A stretch of DNA of 64,000 bases from Bacteroidales bacterium (GTDB lineage: Bacteria; Bacteroidota; Bacteroidia; Bacteroidales; UBA932), in NCBI GenBank assembly GCA_017502125.1, contig JAFVVN010000029.1, positions 1-64,000 of the forward strand, written 5' to 3'. Shown in pieces: positions 61,753 through 64,000 of the stretch. The stretch's first letter is position 1. Each line of letters begins with the position of its first letter. The position numbers were made by a program, and so were the translations under genes. Below the pieces are notes generated by a model. It did not search any database and was not told the DNA's origin. It saw only the letters and a list, made by a program, of their open reading frames with translations.

Positions 61753-62715
61753 ATGCTGAAAAAGATTTTGACACTCATTGCTGCAGCCATGACCTTGAGC
61801 CTTGTCTGCACAGCGGCAGAGAAGCCTGCCGACGATTTCATATCACCTGATGCAACGTATCTCTTCGCCAAAAGAGACACATGCGACCTGTTCCTGGACA
61901 TATATAATCCGGCAAAAGGGAGTCAGACTATTTTTGAGGGCAAAGAGAAGCCTACAGTCATCTTCATGTTCGGAGGCGGATTCATCAGAGGTACAAGAGA
62001 CGACGAAAGCTACCACAAGTGGTTCAGACAGCTCACTGAAAACGGCTATCGAGTGGTTTCAATAGACTACAGGCTCGGACTCAAGGGATCGGACAAGGTG
62101 GGAATAGCACAGGTGAATGTGCTTGACAAGGCTATCCATATGGCCGTGGAAGACCTGTTCAGCGCGACTGAATTCATTATAGACAATGCATCAGAACTGG
62201 GGATCGATCCTGACAACATGATCATCAGCGGGTCATCAGCGGGTGCCATCACCGTAATGCAGGCAGAATATGAGATAGCAAACAAGACCAGATGGGCTTC
62301 CGCACTTCCTGAGGGCTTCAACTATGCCGGAGTGATGTCCTTCTCAGGTGCAATCCTCTCTCGTGAAGGAAAGGTGGAATACAAGACTTCGCCATGCCCT
62401 ACACTCATGCTTCATGGAACTTCCGATGAACTCGTACCATACAAGCAGATAGCCTTTTTCAATCTCGGATTCTTCGGAGGCGGAAAACTGGTGGAAAGAT
62501 TTCAGAAATTCGGGCTGAACTACAACATGTACCATTTCATTGACTACGGACATGAGATAGCTGCTTCGATGTCGACCACACTTGACCTGCAGCTCAGATT
62601 CATCGAGACCAACATCATGCAGGGCAAGAAGAGGATAGTGGAAGCCTGGATATCAGATCCGGACGTATTCAAGGGTGAAGGTCCGCAGTCAAGAAAAGAA
62701 CTCTACGGAAAGTAG
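61753..62715 (+). CDS. Exported alpha/beta-hydrolase (esterase-like)
   Basis: 320 residues. A signal peptide (MLKKILTLIAAAMTLSLVCTAA) is followed by an alpha/beta-hydrolase fold. The oxyanion region is FMFGGGFIRG near 85, comparable to HGGG of the hormone-sensitive lipase group. The nucleophile elbow is ISGSSAGAI near 160, the acid HGTSDELVP near 220 (Asp), and the histidine lies in DYGHEIAAS near 275. The substrate is unknown; acyl or carbohydrate esters are plausible. The start codon lies 5 bp after the AI-2E gene stop, so the pair is likely co-transcribed. Its terminator lies in the end of the antisense LolA-like gene. Confidence 0.85.
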   Translation: MLKKILTLIAAAMTLSLVCTAAEKPADDFISPDATYLFAKRDTCDLFLDIYNPAKGSQTIFEGKEKPTVIFMFGGGFIRGTRDDESYHKWFRQLTENGYRVVSIDYRLGLKGSDKVGIAQVNVLDKAIHMAVEDLFSATEFIIDNASELGIDPDNMIISGSSAGAITVMQAEYEIANKTRWASALPEGFNYAGVMSFSGAILSREGKVEYKTSPCPTLMLHGTSDELVPYKQIAFFNLGFFGGGKLVERFQKFGLNYNMYHFIDYGHEIAASMSTTLDLQLRFIETNIMQGKKRIVEAWISDPDVFKGEGPQSRKELYGK

Positions 62716-62727
62716 AGTCCTGAAATT

Positions 62728-63243
62728 CTAACGGAGATCTGTCACAATCCAGGAAGAATCGAAATCAATCGGAGGTCGGAAGGCCTCCGTTTTTTTTATG
62801 CCTTCCGCCTTCATTGCCTTGATCTTCACTTCAAGCAGAACTCCCTCATCGAGTTCCAGAGTCAGAGTGTCACCATTGACCTGACATGCTTTCCCCTCCT
62901 GTTCCAGATTCATCAGGAGAAGGGCCGGATTTGCAAGATAGCCGGCAGACTGGGATTCAGCCGACTCCACAAAGACCTCCTTTGCAGATCCGTCAATCAT
63001 CCAGGTGGTTTCACTATCGCAGTATATCTCCAGACCGTTTCCACTCATATGATAGGAGTTGCCCTGGATGCGTACTGTGCCCTCCCCGGAAGTCTTCACA
63101 CCCGACATGGTGGCCGTAAACTCATAATCAACAGCCACACACTCCTCTTCTGACTTCTGACGGACAGAATCCAGAAGAGACGGCTGAGGGACAGAGCCTG
63201 CTGCTGTCAGCAATATGAGAAATAATGAAAGAAGCATGACCAT
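62728..63243 (-). CDS. LolA-like outer-membrane lipoprotein carrier
   Basis: 171 residues. A hydrophobic N-terminus (MVMLLSLFLILLTAAGSV) serves as a signal sequence. The rest fits the LolA/LolB half-barrel: ATMSGVKTSGEGTVRIQGNSYHMSGNGLEIYCDSETTWMIDGSAKEVFVES, then repeated beta strands with DTLTLELDEGVLLEVKIKAMKAEGI. LolA carries lipoproteins across the periplasm; whether this distant member does so is inferred. The position directly after ftsK (5 bp) is common in Bacteroidales and suggests co-transcription. The 3' end contains the terminator of the convergent esterase gene. Confidence 0.75.
   Translation of the reverse strand: MVMLLSLFLILLTAAGSVPQPSLLDSVRQKSEEECVAVDYEFTATMSGVKTSGEGTVRIQGNSYHMSGNGLEIYCDSETTWMIDGSAKEVFVESAESQSAGYLANPALLLMNLEQEGKACQVNGDTLTLELDEGVLLEVKIKAMKAEGIKKTEAFRPPIDFDSSWIVTDLR
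62770..62797 (+). terminator. Esterase-gene terminator lying inside the lolA-like coding region
   Basis: CGGAGG (62770-62775) pairs with CCTCCG (62784-62789) around an 8-nt loop followed by T8. It is plus-strand oriented for the esterase but encoded within the last ~25 codons of the minus-strand LolA-like gene, where it specifies KKTEAFRPP. Confidence 0.7.
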
Positions 63244-63248
63244 CTCAT

Positions 63249-64000
63249 TTACTCCTTGACAAATGCAGAGAGCACCTCATCAAGTTCAAGTATATTGGTT
63301 ATCAGGACCTGTCGTGGCTTTGAGCCTTCCTGAGGTCCTACAATGCCGGCAGCTTCAAGCTGATCCATAACCCTTCCTGCTCGTGCATATCCCATGCCAA
63401 GACGTCTCTGGAGATCCGATGTCGAACCCTTCTGGGTGTTCACGACCATACGGGCCGCATCCTCAAAGAGAGGATCGATGTTGGCCATATCGATTGAACC
63501 TCCGCCGGACTCTCCATCCTGAGATTCAGGAACCGGAAGGTAATACGGAGTGTTACAGCACTTCTTCCATCCTGTCTGATCCCCGATAAACTTGGTGATC
63601 TTATTGATCTCAGCCATGCTGACCAGAGCACACTGGATTCGTTCCATCTTCACACCCGCATAGTAGAGCATGTCTCCCTTACCTATGAGATTCTCAGCTC
63701 CGGTCGAATCGAGAATGGTCCTGGAATCTGTTCCAGAAAGCACACGGAAGGCAATTCTTGTAGGGAAGTTAGCCTTTATCAGACCAGTGATCACATTCAC
63801 TGATGGACGCTGGGTGGCTATTATCACATGGATACCTGCAGCCCTACCCTTCTGTGCAAGACGGATGATGGACGCCTCAATATTCTTTGCAGACTTCTTG
63901 GCTTCCTGACTTGCTCCACCAGCCATGATGAGGTCTGCATACTCATCAATGACCACCACAAGATACGGAAGGAACTTATGGCCGTCAGTAGGAAGAAGAT
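63249..64000 (-). CDS. ftsK: DNA translocase FtsK, C-terminal part (truncated by window edge)
   Basis: The frame is open to the window end, so the N-terminal portion lies outside. The visible ~250 residues include the RecA-like motor ([24 protein letters not shown] as Walker B, [44 protein letters not shown]) and the C-terminal gamma winged-helix domain that reads KOPS-like sequences ([41 protein letters not shown]). FtsK pumps chromosomal DNA at the septum and activates XerCD. The LolA-like gene follows 5 bp downstream. Confidence 0.95.
   Translation of the reverse strand, partial: [249 protein letters not shown]

Overview
The window is a gene-dense stretch (about 50 protein genes, one tRNA, no rRNA, no recognisable transposon or CRISPR) from a member of the Bacteroidota, most likely order Bacteroidales. 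Three things point there. Many intergenic regions carry the Bacteroidota -7 promoter box TAnnTTTG, in several cases with a TTTG -33 element 19-20 bp upstream, and Shine-Dalgarno sequences are largely absent. Several genes are Bacteroidota hallmarks: a DUF2795 protein, a 30-residue COX24-like basic protein, ParE with the RFKGLGEIS signature, a DUF5106-type thioredoxin-fold protein, and a lolA-like gene beside ftsK. The genes present (PPDK, GH3 xylosidase-like enzyme, sialate O-acetylesterase, M28/M16 peptidases) suit an anaerobic saccharolytic gut or rumen organism, but the genus cannot be fixed from this sequence.

Layout. 1-8 kb: the end of parE, a PlsC-like acyltransferase and a long-chain acyl-CoA synthetase on the plus strand, then an OmpA-family porin-like protein, purT, a convergent HAD phosphatase and a second acyl-CoA synthetase. 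8-16 kb: DUF2795, folE, htpG, a membrane-anchored helix-hairpin-helix protein, rsmI with a proline/glutamate-repeat protein, tdk, a small DNA-binding-like protein and rmuC. 16-22 kb (minus strand): a small unknown protein, a thioredoxin-fold lipoprotein/secreted protein, coaD, ung and lon. 22-30 kb: HU, the COX24-like protein, rng, folC, an unusual AIR-synthase-C-domain protein and ppdK. 30-37 kb: tRNA-Gly(CCC), a sialate O-acetylesterase, a DJ-1 protein, LMW phosphatase, alr, a YugP-like zinc peptidase and an M16 peptidase. 37-51 kb (minus strand): GH3, membrane M28 peptidase, ettA, a membrane AraC regulator, two tandem YitT proteins, leuS, an M28-like protein fused to a TonB domain, and a SPOR lipoprotein. 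51-64 kb: capA-like gene, phoH, a TPR protein, gyrA, a Clp ATPase, a 40-residue ORF, a phosphoglycolate-phosphatase-like HAD, an AI-2E family transporter, an alpha/beta hydrolase, a LolA-like protein and the end of ftsK.

Most of this is housekeeping. The less ordinary signals are: (i) a 33-bp interspersed element with fixed ends and a variable 10-bp centre, present three times (29.8, 29.9 and 37.6 kb); (ii) a 15-bp palindrome CTGnC-AAATW-GnCAG upstream of both htpG and lon, suggesting a small heat-shock regulon; (iii) an M28-peptidase-like protein that has lost three of its expected catalytic or metal residues and carries a TonB C-terminal domain; (iv) a stand-alone AIR-synthase C-domain protein with a novel N-terminus next to ppdK; (v) a Clp ATPase without the middle/UVR domain; (vi) small genes (30 and 40 residues); and (vii) promoters fused to terminators and near-leaderless genes. 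None amounts to a clear new defence or mobile system; the repeat family and the pseudopeptidase are the most worth pursuing.
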